This document shows positions 62,750 to 64,000 of a stretch of 64,000 nucleotides of DNA, one piece after another (within the stretch, counting starts at the first letter, position 1; each line of letters starts with the position of its first letter). Source of the stretch: Cymbidium sinense (lineage: Eukaryota > Streptophyta > Magnoliopsida > Asparagales > Orchidaceae); NCBI GenBank assembly GCA_021442155.1, contig CM038215.1, positions 273,089,014 to 273,153,013 of the forward strand, given 5' to 3'. Position numbers and translations under genes: made by a program. The notes under the pieces are model-generated. The model was given only the letters and a program-made list of their open reading frames with translations. It searched no databases and was not told the origin of the DNA.

Positions 62750-64000
62750 GTGAATCTGTCATGATGTGTTTATGATAGGTGTAAAGAACCAGAACGGTGT
62801 CCTTTCCTTCATTAACATAAGACAAACACATATCTTTTATCTCAGGCTACTCTGAGTTGAGATACTGCCACCAATGCAACTCACTAAGTAGATGCTCTAG
62901 GTATGGTTGACATTCTACCCTGTTAGTGTGTCACCCCAGTGGTCTTCTTGCTTTGGAGGATGTAAGTCTACTATGCTTTCCTTTCTTACCACTACACAAT
63001 GAGCACCTTCTTTGTTTGGTAGGCCTTGCGTGGTGTAAGCTACCTCATGTTGGGTTCATTTAAGAGGATGTGAGTCTACACTTTATTCTTGGATTAGACT
63101 TCTGTCTTATTTGGATCAGTATATTTGACATTTAGGATAAGACCCCTAGCGGCTCCTTCCCTCTTAACTACTTCAAGTTTAGGTCTAGTCCTTCCTCGGG
63201 GCTCCCCATTTAGTAGTGGCTCTAGATTAGATAACATCTATTATTGCCGATGATAGAATATTTCAATGATCGATTCTTCTTGGGAAGTTGTAAGCCTACA
63301 TGCTTTCTTTTCAAATTGTTCGTTGCACTCCGATGGGCATCTTAGGTTTGTTGGTTCTCACTATGCTAACGAATACACCACTCATGTTGATAGATACACC
63401 TTAGGTTGGTTGGTTCTCGCACCTTAGGATAGAGCACTCATGGTAGATGTAAGTTTGTTATGCTTTCTCCTTGAGTTGGCCACCGTACACCTATAGGCTT
63501 TCCTTTCTAGGGCTCAGGATAACACTCCAAACAACACCTTCCCTATGGGCACTATATTTGGATGACATCCTTTGCGACCCCATTTACTCACTACCCAGAT
63601 TACTATCAGATTGGCCAGTTCCCCTTTCCTAGTAACCACCCCCGTTATTGGAGAATTTGTCTTATGGATGTGTAGATTCTTCCTTGGTCTAATAAATCTG
63701 TGATAGGTCAAGGCCGACATAACCCATTCTCAGTGTTGTCCCTGCATAATAGGGTCCACACATATAAACAAATATATATTCACTTGTGGATTAGGAGGAC
63801 ACCCTGGTACCTTTTCCCAAGGTATCTATCTTTAGGCAAAAAAAACTCCCCATAGGAATCGCCTTACTACTCTTGAGTTGATATAAGTCTCCAGTGGCAT
63901 TCACTTAGTAGTCGCCCCTAAGTCAGGTTCAATTTATTGTGCCACCAATAAGTCACCCCTACGGTTGTTCCCTACTTTAGAAGATGTAAGTCTATTTTGC
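62750..64000 (+). repeat. Gypsy 3' region with degenerate short repeats
   Basis: GATGTAAGTCTA-like motifs occur at ~62959, 63068, 63288, 63446, 63880 and 63982, and a ~68-base pair of repeats built on CTTAGGTTGGTTGGTTCTCG lies at ~63340-63440. Long 3' untranslated regions with tandem repeats are usual for Tat elements. No gene is seen; the window ends inside this region. Confidence 0.6.

Overview
This window is repeat-rich nuclear DNA from a flowering plant. The evidence is TTTAGGG (Arabidopsis-type) telomere-like repeats, L1-type LINEs with the plant ORF1/ORF2 layout (DUF4283 plus zinc knuckle; endonuclease, RT and a plant RNase H), a plant glycine-rich RNA-binding protein fragment and a Tat-lineage Ty3/gypsy element. 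The species cannot be named from sequence alone. There is one assembly gap of 100 N (54979-55078). I see no intact protein-coding gene, tRNA, rRNA or CRISPR array.

Layout. 1-5680 is AT-rich, probably decayed LTR-element DNA, with a ~240-bp degenerate repeat (2771-3320) and one arm of a dispersed inverted pair (3940-4690). 5685-47530 is a long mosaic of four parts that always run in the same direction: (i) six-membered family of a 5'-truncated glycine-rich RNA-binding protein (GR-RBP) fragment, minus strand (five copies here, a sixth at 55079); (ii) TTTAGGG-rich arrays; (iii) a T-rich block that looks like low complexity but is a recurring ~0.7-0.95 kb monomer with a non-telomeric anchor; (iv) five L1-type LINEs (A-E), all minus strand and all inserted in the TTTAGGG-type DNA. 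If the LINEs are subtracted, most GR-RBP copies lie about 2.7-3.0 kb apart, so the array reads as a higher-order repeat later loaded with LINEs. 47530-54978 is another non-array stretch with the second inverted arm, a 102-bp tandem repeat and (TA)n and (GA)n microsatellites. After the gap, 55079-56925 is one more GR-RBP/telomere-like unit, flanked by a ~0.7 kb direct repeat (53740-54430 and 57600-58290). 58830-62700 is a dead Tat-type Ty3/gypsy polyprotein followed by its repeat-bearing 3' region.

How the parts fit together. In every LINE and in every GR-RBP copy whose left edge is array DNA, the transcript's 3' end (a poly-T run or T-rich stretch on the + strand) abuts the left-hand array, and + strand TTTAGGG continues on the other side. 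That is what priming of oligo-T from the G-rich telomere strand would give. The GR-RBP fragment is 5'-truncated and usually A-tailed like LINE D, so it may be a LINE-made processed pseudogene that landed in telomere-like DNA and was then amplified with it. All LINE and gypsy proteins are broken, so this is a fossil record rather than an active system.
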